This document shows positions 22,600 to 34,945 of a stretch of 64,000 nucleotides of DNA, in pieces. Source of the DNA: Adineta vaga. Its lineage: Eukaryota; Rotifera. The stretch covers positions 2,418,001-2,482,000 of the forward strand of contig CP075497.1 in assembly GCA_021613535.1 (NCBI GenBank), given 5' to 3'. The notes beneath the pieces were generated by a model, which was not told the DNA's origin, did not search any database, and saw only the letters and a list, made by a program, of their open reading frames with translations. A program made the position numbers and the translations under genes. Position 1 is the first letter of the stretch. Each line of letters opens with the position of its first letter.

Positions 22600-25500
22600 T
22601 TAAATCGCATTGTTTTCCGAATGACAGATTTTTCCAAATGGACAACTGAATACTTTACAAGATGTACATTGGAATGGAACTGTATAAAATAAAGTGATTA
22701 ATACGATGAATAAGACAATAGTTATCGCTAATGATGTCGTAACAACAACGAGATGTCGAACGTTCTTTTTGTAACTAACATCGGGAAAGACGATCATATT
22801 TAACATAAAACCAATAAGAAAACCAAAGCATTGGGCATAATTGTCAACTAATGGGAGTAAACCAACAGCAAATAATAAGAAAAGACATATGATAATTTTG
22901 AAAAATGGTATCCATGGACGTTTTAAAGAACGCCAACCAAGAAATAATTCACTTAGATAACAAGCAAGAATTGCAAATTGTCCACCACCAGGTCCAACTT
23001 GAATGGTATCACGAAGAAATAAAGCACTGGCTAAACTTCCAACAAAACCCGACACAATATATATGATCATAACACGAATACAACCGGCGAGTTTTTCTAA
23101 TGGACGCATAATTGTATATTGAAATATAATTGTTATTAATAAATGAATTAAACTAAACGAATAAAAAGAAGCCATTTTTTTTTTATAGAAACGAAAGTAT
23201 TTTTACCCAGCATGAATGAAAATCACAGTCCAAAAACGATAGACTTGATCAGGTAAACGAGCTACAAGCAAATGAAAAGAATTGAGACTAAGAAGGAAAT
23301 GTGATAGAAGTTATTTATTTACCAACGAAGAATTCCAGCATACCACAAACACTTTGAATACAATCGACCTAAAATATTCGTTAGATAATTTGAAAATCAA
23401 AGTTTCAACTTACTTGAGAACATAAATGAGCTCGTGGATGAAATATTCCTCGTCGTCGACGGCAGTCTTCACTTGAAGTCAATATACAATCACCCAACAC
23501 ACCTGTACAACATGGTCTTGCTGGAAAAGAAACATATGAAAAATATATCTAACGAAAAAAGATTTCTTTCAAATTTACCTATATTTGTACATTGCATATG
23601 TGGATAGAGAGAAATATTATTAGCAATTCGATTATTGTTTTGATCGAGACATATCTAAATGATCAACAAAGATAAACATAAATTTATCTCAATAATAATC
23701 TTTAAAAGTTATTTACCGGCCATTTAGTAGGAGTTGGAGCCCATTTGAAGACTTTTGAATTGACATATGTCGATGTCCACGAACTATCATCTTCTCGTGG
23801 AACGTTTCCAAATATTTTTTTTGTACAAGTTCTAAAATAAAGACAATTTATAGAAGAAAGTATTTCCCTAATTTTTTCTTACTCAGGTGTCAGTCCGCAT
23901 ACTGCGGGATAAACTACATTATGTTGATCATATAGATTTTTACTTTTCAATGCTGATTGATACCACGTTAAACCTGCTCGAGGCTAAAAAAAATCGTTCA
24001 ATCAAATTCTTATGAAAGAATAGAATTCTTCATACAAGGCATTGTTGAGATAATGTTTGCATACAACGTCCACTCTTTTCGTCAATACAACAACCTGACA
24101 TAGCTTCTAATCTTGCTTGTTTTTCATACCGACTTTTAACTTCATCATGTGAACGAATACATGGTGTATATTTAGCGCCTAATCGAATTAAATCAGCTGG
24201 ATGTGGTCCAAACCATGGATTCATTGTTAAATCAAATCGTTGTTGTTCAAATATAGAAGCATTATTCTAAAAAAAGATTTATATCAATGATTATAAAGTA
24301 GAAATGAGAAGAGAGGAAATACCGATTGTGTGAATGATAATGGTGCATAACCATAGACTATTAGAGAGATAACACAAACAAGAATTTGAACAAATGTAAC
24401 CCAATATGTAAAATAGGGGCGATGTGAACGATAAGATTCTTGAATTTCGACGAATTTCTTCTGTTGTGTTTTTCTTGTTTGACGATTTGAACGAGAAAAA
24501 CGTGAAAAAATCGTATTGAACGGACGAATGTTTACAAATTCTAAAGTATTAAAAGTTTATTCAAAATAAACAATCTAATTTTAATTACGTTGTAATCGTT
24601 GTTGATTCTTTGAAGTATTCGCTCGTGGTGTAACTATAACCGGAGTTGGTGTCACATCATTAATAGCTTGTACAGGCTCAGTACTACAATAATCAATAAA
24701 ATGAAACATCTTTTCAAAAGTTCTAACTTACCAAGGATGACTATCAACTTGATCTTGTTCATTAATTTCATTCAATGGTATCGCTGTTGTCTGATCTTTT
24801 TGATGAGTTTTATTTGATAATGTTATATTATTTAAGCAAACACTTGATTTATCTGCTGGTACATCTTCATCATCTTCCTAGAAATGAAAAATTATGATGA
24901 ATTGAATGTAATTAAAAGCCAGTCAACAAGAAGAAGAAATGCAATCGCAGAAAAGCAGAGAAAAAACCGAAGTTTAAATGAACAATAAGATGCTTTTTCC
25001 CCAGGCAATATAGATCATACAAAATTGAAGAAAATACATATTTATATGAGGCATATACCTCATCATATGAACTCGATGTAGGTATCGATTTCGTACGTGA
25101 TAATTCATCTGTCTGAAAACAATCGATGATAATAATCGAAAAGCTATAAATCGAATATTTACTCACAGAGAGTAAATTACGAACACCGGTGACAGCCATA
25201 CCCAAAATAGATTCACGTTTAACATTTAATGCTTCAGAATCAAGACTTCCAGCTTTCACAAGTTGTGCTGTTGGAATAATAGGTCTTCATATCAATAGGT
25301 AAAATTTTGAAAGACAATCATAATTATTTTCTTACCTATGTTCAATATCAGTACCTTGTTCATGTCCACTGATTTCATCAGCAACTTCTTCTTTTAATTC
25401 CCCACCAAACATACTATATTTACTCAGGAAATTATAACGTCGCTGTTGCCAATTCTCTTTATGTAATGCAGGAGCAGCAGCCGTTGCTAAAACCGGACTT

Positions 25501-25806
25501 GCATTTAATTGCATTACACTAAAAAAAACCAAATAATAGAAATAATTCTTTGTAAAAAAAAAGAGAATCTATGTATTATTTTGATCTTAAAACTTTTATC
25601 TACCGATCACGTGTATTGATTTGTTCGGAAGCAGTTCGTCTCTTTCTTACAGGAATTATTGTTACATTGCCTCCAGGTAATTGCCGTAAAATTAAACCAT
25701 TCGATGGTAATGGTATTTGCGAAAGAAGTCGTTTTGTCCGACCTTTCGTTGTCATAGAAAAGTCTGATTGTGGTAATTTATCATCATTATCATCTTTAGT
25801 ATCCAT
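22600..25806 (-). CDS. RHBDF: Inactive rhomboid (iRhom/RHBDF)
   Basis: Many exons encode, in order, a Ser/Thr/Arg-rich cytosolic region and the juxtamembrane RSHRPYFTYWVTFVQ with the first membrane helix ending VYGYAPLSF. The iRhom homology domain in the lumen follows (NPWFGPHPADLIRLGAKYTP, SGCCIDEKSGRC, KWPIC, ARPCCTGVLGDC, LCSQVDCIQSVCG), then LPDQVYRFWTVIFIHAG and the rhomboid helices (MRPLEKLAGCIRVMIIYIVS, QVGPGGGQFAILAC, LLPLVDNYAQCFGFL). The rhomboid serine position reads GPGG and the catalytic His is absent, so it is a pseudoprotease. Family members control trafficking of ADAM17 and EGF-like ligands in the ER and Golgi. The first ATG used (25806) follows an acceptor, so upstream exons probably exist (see 26600-27578). 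Confidence 0.9.
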
Positions 25807-26544
25807 CTGTTACATTCGAATACAAAAATTTTTTTATACTTATTCAAATGAAGGACAATATTCTGTATGTGAATAATGGCAATAGGAAGAAAAAAAAGGA
25901 CATGTGAGAATGATTGAAAAGAAGCATAAAGAAATAAATGATGTGTAACAAGAAAAAGAATGACGTGAGATGGTTTGTTGATCAGATAATATCAAATTGG
26001 ACTGATAAATTCTTTTTATTTGTTTTAGAAACGACATCATTGATCATTGTCAATGACAAGAAATAATTTTTTCGAGAAGAAAAACATACAATTCAATCCC
26101 AAATGAGACGAAGAAAAACATCGAATAGATAGTCACAGAAGCAAAAGAAAATCGATTGGATTCGATAATCTAATCGAAGAATTTCGATGAAAGAAAAAAA
26201 TAAATATATGTAATAAAGTCAATCGATTACATTTTTCTCCGTAGGAAATGAATGTTTATCTATTTATTATCATAACGCAAAATGTGCTTTTTGTCATCGA
26301 AACAGATTTCTTTTCTACACTACGAAGATTACATGAAATAATAAGCTAAATAAAGACCTCAACTAGAGATAGTAGAAAAAAAACGATGATGACTGAATGC
26401 CAATGGCTTCTTCTTTCTCTTGTTTCCTATTCTACAGAGAATAATGATACTCGAATGTATATCTAGTTACTATTTTTCTTCTTCTTCTTCTTCTTCTGTC
26501 CTTCCTGTTTCATTATCGATCAATAAAACATCGATCATATTCCA

Positions 26545-26775
26545 ATTTACATGTCCTAACAAATCCTGGATTAGAAATTTTCGTCATTATTGCTATTTAT
26601 TCTACTCTTCGAATGTTATTTTTTTTACCTGTTCGATGAATTTGATGAATCATTGACATTACTTATTGTCGACATCGATAGAGCAAAAGAAATATTTTCA
26701 TCATTTCTCTCCGTCATATCAGTAGGTAATAAATGATAATGAACAACCGAAGGCATTGGTAATGTCATATTTTAA
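26545..26775 (-). CDS. Possible alternative first exon(s) near iRhom
   Basis: ATG about 26766 opens MTLPMPSVVHYHLLPTDM, then a Ser/Asn-rich segment ending at AACAG with a GTAAAA donor at about 26630. A 70-bp intron would join it to a short piece reading TCKLEYDRCFIDR before a stop. The reading frame is open and amino-acid composition is plausible, but it does not join in frame to the iRhom exon at 25806. It may be a 5' leader exon, a separate micro-gene or chance. Confidence 0.25.
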
Positions 26776-27229
26776 TTACTATATGTATTATTATTATATG
26801 AATTCCGTCAAATGTATCCTTGTTTTGTGTATGTACATGAAAGCAATCAAGTGACGTTATTGATGATATGTTCTATGCAACTATTCAATGTGCATAAAGA
26901 AATTTTTGTTCCATATATGTAAGAAAACTTGTTACTAACACACATTCTTTCTTTCTTTATCAATCACGTAACGACCTTTCTTCTCCTTATTGTTCTCGAT
27001 AGGTTAAAATGATCATGTATCAAAAATAACTTCGAAATTCGAGAAGAAACATGAATAAAAATAATATTGCTAGACATTTCCTAATAGATTATTAATGAGA
27101 TTAAGACAAGGACAATCAGCATCCTGTTGTCGAAGTTTTCTTGATAAAAACTATTATTTCATCGACTACATCTCTTATGCTTCATAATAAAGGAATGGAA
27201 TAAAGATGAATGACTTCAATTCCATGATG

Positions 27230-27578
27230 AAAAAATCTTACCGTTTTGTTAAATTATACCATCCAATTGGTTCATTTTCACCAGTTGATGAACTCATTGA
27301 CGTTAACGATGGATTAGCACTCTCATGTTCAAGAACACTTTCCACAGCAAGATTCCATAATTGACGACTACGTGATGAATTACTACGTAGATTTCCTTTA
27401 CTAATTGGACTACTTGGTGATGATAATGATTTCCGTGGCTCAAGGATTAAAGGTGTTGCTTGTGTACGACCTAGAAAAACTTTATGGTTTCTTTCCCAAA
27501 AGAATGATGGATAGTTTTTTTCAAATGACCTTTTCGAGTTGAATGACGTCTAATTTGTTGATGACCGTTTTCTGCCAT
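27230..27578 (-). CDS. Candidate iRhom N-terminal exons or short upstream gene
   Basis: Exon 1 (about 27530-27578) encodes MAENGHQQIRRHSTRK and splices across a 60-bp intron to GRTQATPLILEPRKSLSS, a Ser-rich segment, RQLWNLAVESVLEHESANP and finally ENEPIGWYNLTKR. The Ser/Arg-rich composition and the PIGWYNLTK segment resemble the cytosolic tail of iRhoms, which has a conserved ADWFGVSK motif. The end is ambiguous. CG|GTAAGA is a good donor, but read through it gives CGG TAA, a stop. No downstream exon accepts this phase into the 25806 exon, so the link to iRhom is unproven. Confidence 0.45.
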
Positions 27579-28162
27579 TTCTTATCGTTTTTCTTTTTTC
27601 GTTTTCAAAGAGCAAAATTTCTTATTTCTTATCAATGAGAAATTGAACTAAATATGTATCAATTTTCTTTCAATCATGATAAAAATTAAACAAATAAACA
27701 TTGTATAAGAAAGTTCGATCGAATCGAACTAATTTATTCATTCTATTGATTGGATCCTGTTATCAGACAAAGAGAGACATCTTAGACGGCATCATTCGTT
27801 GACAGATGACGCTCAACAACGAGTTGACTGATTTGATCCTGTTAAATATTTCTTTCCGTTGTAACAAAAAAGAAGAATGTTTTATTATCAAATACCTATT
27901 TTTTTGTTTCTCAAGTATCGTTTTGTTGTTTTTCAACGTCTGTCTTATCAATTTCAGGTAACTATTTATCTATTTTTGATGGTTGTCTACTTAGCTTACA
28001 TCGATTATCTATATTATTTTTTTCTTTTCATGACCTTGACTCTTTTGTTTCTTGTATATAAGTAGCAAAAATAAAAAACAAGTTAAGGTGTGTGTGTGTG
28101 TGTGAGTGTTTTCGAAGGAGTCCCTAACATCGAACGATTATCTTATTCGTAGAATTGCTAGA
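27579..28162. other. intergenic with (TG)n tract
   Basis: Divergent promoter region between the minus-strand exons and the fucose-isomerase-like gene. A TG repeat lies at about 28088-28104. ORFs at 27763-28065 are not supported. Confidence 0.5.
28088..28104. repeat. (TG)n microsatellite
   Basis: Eight TG units about 60 bp upstream of the sugar isomerase start. Confidence 0.9.
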
Positions 28163-29836
28163 ATGCCAATTCAATCACCTATTTATTTAGTTGCTAGTGG
28201 TGATTCTCGACTTGCTGCTAATCAAACATGTTGGGATGCACAAAATAAACTCGAACAAGCACTTGGTAAAGCACTAGAATCACTTGGTCATACAATCAAA
28301 CGTGCGCATGAATATGATGAAATAAAAAAACATGGTTTTATCGATAGTCAACGTATGGGCATGAAAGTTTTCGCTAATTTACCATCCGATGATGTACCAT
28401 TGATCGTTGCTGAAGCTGTTTGGCAATATTCACATCATGTTTTAGCTGGTTTAACAACACATAAAGGTCCAATTTTAACTTTAGCAAATTGGTGTGGACA
28501 ATGGCCAGGTCTTGTTGGAATGTTAAATTTAAATGGTTCATTAACAAAAGCTGGAGTGAAATATAGTACTTTATGGTCAGTCGATTTTACTGATGAATTC
28601 TTTGTTAATAAACTAAAAGAATGGTTGGAAACGGGAAATATTCAACATGATGTATCACATGTACGAGCATTGAAACAATTTAAAGCGATTCCAGATGATT
28701 TGGAAAAAATTGGACAAAAAATCGCCCAAGATATTTTGAAAAACAAAGCAATTATGGGTGTATTTGATGAAGTAGGAAAAGAAAAAAAACGATAGAAAAT
28801 TTCCAATTTAAATGATGTATTTTAGGGTTGTATGGGAATGTATAATGCAATAATACCCGATGAACTTCTTCATAAATTAGGTATTTTTAAAGAACGTCTT
28901 AGTCAATCGGCACTTTTCTATGAAATGCAAGTAACAAATGATGAAGAAGCTCGTGCTGTTTATAACTGGATAAAAGAAAAAGGAATGAAATTTGATTTAA
29001 AAGATCAACCAAATGATGCAACGGATTTAACTGAAGAACAAATTCTTTGGCAATGCAAAATGTATATTGCTGCTGTTCGTTTAGCAAATGATTTCGGATG
29101 TGATCTAATTGGTATTCAATATCAACAAGGTTTAAAAGATTTAGTTCCTGCTTCTGATTTAGCCGAAGGTTTATTGAATAATGTCGATCGACCACCTGTA
29201 AAAGATCGTTCAAATAAACGAATTCTTTTTGAAAATGCAGCTGTACTACACTTTAATGAAGTCGATGAATGTGCTGGCGTTGACGCATTGATTACCAATC
29301 GTGTTTGGAATCAATTAGGTTATCCACCTGAAACAACTTTGCATGATGTTCGTTATGGCGAAGATTATGATGGTGTATTTACATGGGTATTTGAAATATC
29401 AGGCGCTGTTCCACCTGAACATTTAATTGATGGTTATAAAGGTGCTTTTAGTTTACGTCAGCCGCCGATGTATTTTCATAAAGGTGGTGGTACAATTCGT
29501 GGTGTTTCAAAACCAGGTGAAGTTGTTTGGAGTCGAATTTATACAGAAGATAATCGTTTAAAAGCTGATCTTGGTCGAGCACGTGTTGTGAAATTACCAA
29601 GCGAAGAAACTGAACGACGTTGGCGTGATACAACACCACAATGGCCTATTATGCATGCTCAATTACTTGGTGTTAGTCGAGATCAATTAATGGCAAAACA
29701 TAAAGCAAATCATGTTCAAGTTGCTTATGCTCCCGATGCTCAAGGTGCACAAAAAGCTTTAGCAGCTAAAGCAGCCTGTTTTCAAGCATTGGGTATTGAA
29801 GTTTTCATCTGTGGTACTGAATCCGGACTTGATTAA
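28163..29836 (+). CDS. L-fucose-isomerase-like sugar isomerase, bacterial type
   Basis: Two exons (28163 to about 28769 and about 28826 to 29836) are split by one short intron (GTAGGA...TATTTTAG), giving about 540 residues. The join reads [20 protein letters not shown]. Conserved-looking blocks are [74 protein letters not shown] and [20 protein letters not shown]. Length, the Gly/Trp-rich WCGQWPG block and the overall order fit bacterial proteins annotated as fucose or arabinose isomerase-like, which are Mn-dependent aldose-ketose isomerases. Substrate assignment is uncertain, as I could not place the metal ligands. It is not a standard animal gene, so horizontal acquisition with later intron gain is likely. 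Confidence 0.6.
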
Positions 29837-31085
29837 TAGATTACCAAATAGAAGGTTTTTTTATATAATATTAGCTTTTTATCATTTTGTCTAAATAATC
29901 CAAGTAATAAATTGTTTTTCTTGATTTGAAAAAATTCATTATACATATCGAATGAAGTTTAACCTTCTGCTTAGCTAGATATTCAAGTCGAAAAAACGAA
30001 TAAGAGTTAGAGTAATGAAAGAATCTTTATTCATTAAGTTTGCCCTTGGAATCGAATATTTGTTTTCCTGCTATTATGCACGTAGCAGTATCATTTTTCA
30101 TTCAGTATTGGTTCGTCGGTCGGATCAAAATTTCTTATCAATTACAGTTAGCTTATGATTTTATTATAAATTAACATTTTTCATTCGTATTTAGGATAAG
30201 GTAAAAAGAAATAAATCGACATGCGTAAGAACCCAGTCTTTTGTTTCGCATTTGTGGTGGTGACCGATATTGTTTGAGTAGTATGCAAATTATTTTATGA
30301 TGAACAAATCTGTGTACTTTTAAGTTACTATATTAGTTTTATTCGATATTTAGATTGTTTAAAAATAATTATTTACAGGTAGTTAGCTATATTTTGTTAT
30401 TAAAATATTTGTTCATTAATCTTTAGAATGTTGCAAGGAACCAATTTAGTGGTAAGTCCTTTATTGTAAATTAATCGATTCTTTCTCTATTTTGATCTAT
30501 TAAGATATCAGGTTTAGAGGTAATTGATTCCATATGAACTAATATTATTCTTTTGTATTTAGAATGATCAGATCAATAATTCTATTTTCTTTCATTTAGA
30601 TAGTGTGACAACAATTGTATCATCGAGAATAAACTGTACACTAAACATTCTATACCAAACGATAATGTAACATTAAAATCTATTTTCGGAGTGAAAGGCA
30701 GAGCGAAGCAGAGTTGTTCAAACAATATGATGTCCAATGATAGGACGTATTGGATACGAAGTTCTTGAATCGAAATGCAGAATATAAAATCTTTTTCTAT
30801 TATCATTGACATCTCGATGTGTACGAAACCCTACCCACGAAACCATTTTTATTTCGATCTTCAAAAGGGTTTCGTGGAAAACCTTGACAATACGAAACCA
30901 CAAAAGGATTTCTAATTCGTTGTAAAGTGCGAAATCCTTTTTTGGTTTCGTATAAAACCGTTTTTATTTTCAGTGTGTTCTATTTCCAAACTCACTCTTA
31001 CTCTTCTCATATGCATATTTGCCCAAAACTACACTTTATTTTCGAAAAATACCAAAAAGCATATTTTTCCACCTATCAAAGACTG
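29837..31085. other. intergenic, contains an inverted-repeat cluster
   Basis: About 1.25 kb between convergent genes. The first part is AT-rich with no gene. From 30820 to 30955 there is a cluster of inverted ACGAAACC elements, annotated separately. The ORFs at 30582-30903 and 30973-31164 are not supported as proteins. Confidence 0.55.
30823..30951. repeat. Inverted ACGAAACC repeats forming hairpins
   Basis: The octamer ACGAAACC occurs at 30823, 30838 and 30892. Its reverse complement GGTTTCGT occurs at 30868 and 30944. The best pair is a 21-bp arm at 30892-30912 and its imperfect complement at 30931-30951 (two mismatches), separated by an 18-nt loop. It could be the end of a small inverted-repeat transposon or a structured RNA. 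Confidence 0.7.
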
Positions 31086-32336
31086 CTATAACCAAGAGAA
31101 GCACACGTTTTTCTTATTTTTCTTCAATGTGTTCAGGTGTTTTGCACCTTCATCACCGATTTGATTGCCTTCGAGACTGAGCATGGTGACTGTCTGTGTG
31201 AAATGGAAAAGATGAATGAGATATAGAAATGAAGAGGTTCATTTAGTCTTACTGAGTTTTTTCCCAGTCCTTTACCAATGTATTGTACACCCTGAGCGCC
31301 AATTTTATTGTGGTCGAGACCGAATGCGGTGATTGTCTGTGTGAAATGGAAGAGATGAACGATATATAGAAACGAAGAGATTTATTTAATCTTACCGAGT
31401 TTTTTTCCAATGCTTCAGCGATGTAATGTGCACCTACATCACCAATTTGGTTTTCGGAAAGATTGATTACGGTGATTCTCTGTATGAAATCGAAAAGATG
31501 AATGAGATACAGAAATGTAGATATTCATTTAGTCTTACTGAGTTTTGTCCCAACGCTTCAGCAATGTAATGTGCACCTACATCACCAATTTGATTTTTGC
31601 AGAGGTAGAGTTGTGTGATTGTCTGTATGAGACGCAAAAGATGAACGAGATATAGAAATGAAGAGATTAATTGTCTTACCGAGTTTTTCCCCAAACCTTT
31701 ACCAATGTAATGTGCACCTACATCACCAATTCGATTGCTGGAGAGAGTGAGTCTGGTGACAAACTGTATAAAATGAAAAAGATGAACGAGATATAGAAAC
31801 GAAGAGATTCATTTAGACTTACTGAGTTTTGTCCCAATCCTTCACCAATGTATTGTGCACCTACATCACCAATTTGATTTCCGAAGAGGCAAAGGTCTTT
31901 GAGTGTCTGTATGAAATGGAAAAGATGAATGAGATATAGAAGTGAAAAGGTTCATTTAGTCTTACTGAGTTTTGTCCCAATGCTTTACCAATGTATTGTG
32001 CACCTATATCACCGATTTGATTTGCGATGAGACGAAGTTCTTTGAGTGTCTGTATGAAATGGAAAAAGATGAATGAGATACAGAAACGAAGAGATTCATT
32101 TAGACTTACTGAGTTTTGTCTCAATCCTTCACCAATGTATTGTGCACCTACATCACCAATTTGATTACTCCCGAGGTCGAGTTCTGTAAGTGTCTGTATG
32201 AAATGGAAAAGATGAATGAGATACAGAAATGAAGGGATTCATTTAGACTTACTGAGTTTTGTCCCAATGCTTCAGCAATGTATTGTGCACCTACATCGCC
32301 AATTTGATTGTTGCAGAGGTAGAGGACTTTGAGTAT
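31086..32336 (-). CDS. Leucine-rich-repeat protein, ribonuclease-inhibitor/NLR type (5' end unresolved)
   Basis: The gene is an array of 84-nt exons, each one 28-residue LRR of the RI type, for example LKVLYLCNNQIGDVGAQYIA followed by EALGQNS. Exons: 32253-32336, 32110-32193, 31966-32049, 31823-31906, 31680-31763, 31539-31622, 31396-31479 and 31253-31336, then a terminal exon 31086-31193. The terminal exon reads MLSLEGNQIGDEGAKHL and ends with a Lys-rich tail and stop. All exons are phase 0 with GTAAG donors, and introns are about 55-60 bp. Consensus residues L, L, N, I, G and A are kept in nearly every unit, so it looks functional. Such solenoids bind proteins. No NACHT or other effector domain is visible here; the 5' exons must lie upstream (see 34946-35118). 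Confidence 0.75.
31253..32336 (-). repeat. Tandem exon+intron units of about 143 bp (8 copies)
   Basis: Not only the 84-nt LRR exons but also the introns are alike. Nearly every unit has a GTATGAAATGGAAAAGATGA-type intron segment on the plus strand and an AGTCTTACTGAG boundary. This indicates recent duplication or gene conversion of whole exon+intron units rather than selection on the protein alone. Confidence 0.9.
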
Positions 32337-34945
32337 CTGTATGAAATGCAAAAGATGAGTGACATATAAAAGTGAAGAGATATATTAATTAAAGTGTTTT
32401 TCGAAAACAAAGTTTGGTTTCAAGTGAATTTTTGCCGTGCTGAAGTCAAGCAGTATTAGTTTATTATCGTTGTTTTTCTCGTAGAGAGGAGTCATGGAAG
32501 AATAGATTGTTGGCTTGCTTGCTTGTTTGTTCAATTCCTTGTGTCCGCACTTCACTGATTAGGCCAATCCAATAATAGGGTTATACAAAGAAACTACTTT
32601 CCATAGAACCTGACCTGGAGGTAATCAAAGAAGCGAAATGTGGATATTATATTAGTTCTAGCTAATTATTAACTAATAATATTTCAAATGGAACTTCACC
32701 AAAAGGTAATAAAAGGGGCGAAGTCAGCGGCTGAGATTATTTTTGATTAATTATTTATTATATATTGAGTAACAGTGAGTTAATAATTAACTAAGAACAT
32801 CCTCTATAAAATCTGATCAACGAGTAATCGAGAGTGGGAAATTCAAATGTGAGGTTAATTTTAGTTGGTCAATCATTTATTAATCAAAATAAATATTTTG
32901 CTGAAAGTTTCAAAACACCATTGCTACGAGGTAGAGCGTACCGAATCCTTGGACAAGCGTTATTTGTAGATGTAGGAAAATTTATGTTCGATTTTTAAGA
33001 AAAAGAGAATGTAGTAGAAACAATACATGCCAGAATAGAAGTTTTTTCATACTGCTGCGGTTCATTCAGTCGTAACTACGTTAATTTCAGGAATGGTTTG
33101 TAAAATAAAGAAGCGATACAGTGATTTAACTATGCATTTCGAAATGAAAATTAGCGAGAAAAGTTTGTATAAATATTGTAGTGTTATTTTTGGCAAGAAA
33201 CTATTGAGTCACTTGTACGATGTCAATGAATTAGTAGGTTTCGGATGTTGAAAGCTGACGGGTAATTAACTTGTATAAGAAAGTTTCACGGTCTTGAAAA
33301 TATAAAACAAGAAAATAATTTGAAGCGAAGATCTATAATGGAGGAGCTTAGGGTCTCAATATGATATATATGGTTGTTAGAATTGAATTTTCTGGTACTG
33401 TGAATGAATCATTTTATAATGTACTTGGGATGAAAAGTTTAATAAGGTTGTTCCAAATATATACTTTAAGGTTAATCTGAGATTTTAACGCCTAGTCGTT
33501 GATACATATACAATCAGTTTCCTATTTACACTTCAAAAAGTTGATCCGTTTATAATGGGTTGTTTTCTCCTCAGAGATACTGAAACTTTACATAATAGTG
33601 TGATCCGAACCACAGATTGTATCCTTCGCTCCACTTTTCGTCATCGATAATCGAGCAATCTCGTTCTACAAAAGGCATTAATTAAGTTTGTTTTTAAATC
33701 ATTCAAACTATCTGATTTTTTCAATCATTTTCAACTCAATTCTCCAAATAAATGTCTATCTGTTCAAGAGGTCTACGAAAAATGACCGAATGAAAAGTGA
33801 TCTACGTTAATTTACAGATACGAGAATTAGTCTAATTCAGAAAAATCGGCTTAATTGAAAATGCAACAGGTATTTGAGATTCTTTTTATTATGCATTTAA
33901 CTAAACTAAACAGGTAACGCGGCGTAGTAGCCGCTGATCTTCTACTGAAAAGACATCATCAGATCCCTCCTATTCCTCAAAAGAAAGAAATAAAAATTAT
34001 TTCATTTGAATAATTCAATCATTTGATAATTTATCTTAATCTTTTGCTCATACTCATTTTGCTCCCTAAAATCTTCTCAGGCTAACGCCTAGTCGTTCGT
34101 CGGCCTCCTCCCCGGTCGGTCACTTACAGCTAGCCGTTACCATGGCAGCCTCCATTATGCCTTTCACTTTTGACTAACTTTCAAAGCGAATAATTACGTT
34201 TCTTTTCATTGTTGCTCCCGAAGTAGGGATTTTCCATTTATTTTATTATCAAACCAAACTAGATAAAAAGTTTTATTTTATGATTTGGCGTGAAAAAAGC
34301 ACCCATCATAGTGCTTCATATGTTTAGGATACCATTGGTATAGTCGATTTCTCTCTAGCTAATAAGATGGAATTGCACTGACGGACATACTCTATCGCAA
34401 CATATTTCTGCTGAAATCCTGTCGAAAGACCTGACGTGTCGTAGCTAACAGCCCGATAATCAAATTAAGCTCTACCACGTACAAATATCATAATGTAAGA
34501 TATACTAAATTTTTTTGTGTGAGCTCCTAAACTACTATCTTCGCACACAACACATGCAAGAATAGCGTTTAATTCACTACCTTCTACAAAAGATTTTACG
34601 AAAGATACAGAAAAATATCTCTTTTAAAAAGAGAAAGGAAGAAGACAAAGCTCAGCGAATAAGAAAAAAACTAACCTCAGATTCGAGTTCCACGACCTCG
34701 ATTACTCCGGATCGATTGTCTTCGGATAATCATGGTTCAGTTTTCATTCATTTGCAAAATGCAGCAAGCTGATTGGATTAAACAAGCTCAAGCACAAACA
34801 AACTTTTAGTATTTTAACGACCGAGTTTACGGCGCTATACCGCATTCTTTCAGAAAAGGGAGTAATAAAAAAATAATGAAAATTATTGATTATGAATATT
34901 TTAATCTGCCCCTTAGCAAAATCTAAGAAATAAAATGTAACTTAC
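32337..34945. other. Non-coding, repeat-bearing stretch (possible large intron or degenerate mobile DNA)
   Basis: No supported ORF in 2.6 kb. The 15-mer TAACGCCTAGTCGTT occurs twice in the same orientation, at 33486-33500 and 34083-34097. A short GC-richer patch (about 34080-34160) contrasts with the AT-rich surroundings. This could be the first intron of the LRR gene carrying old mobile DNA. No transposase or reverse transcriptase reading was seen. Confidence 0.4.

Noticed and set aside
28899-29639. Minus-strand ORFs within the sugar isomerase
   Set aside because: Leu/His-rich antisense shadows of the coding exon.
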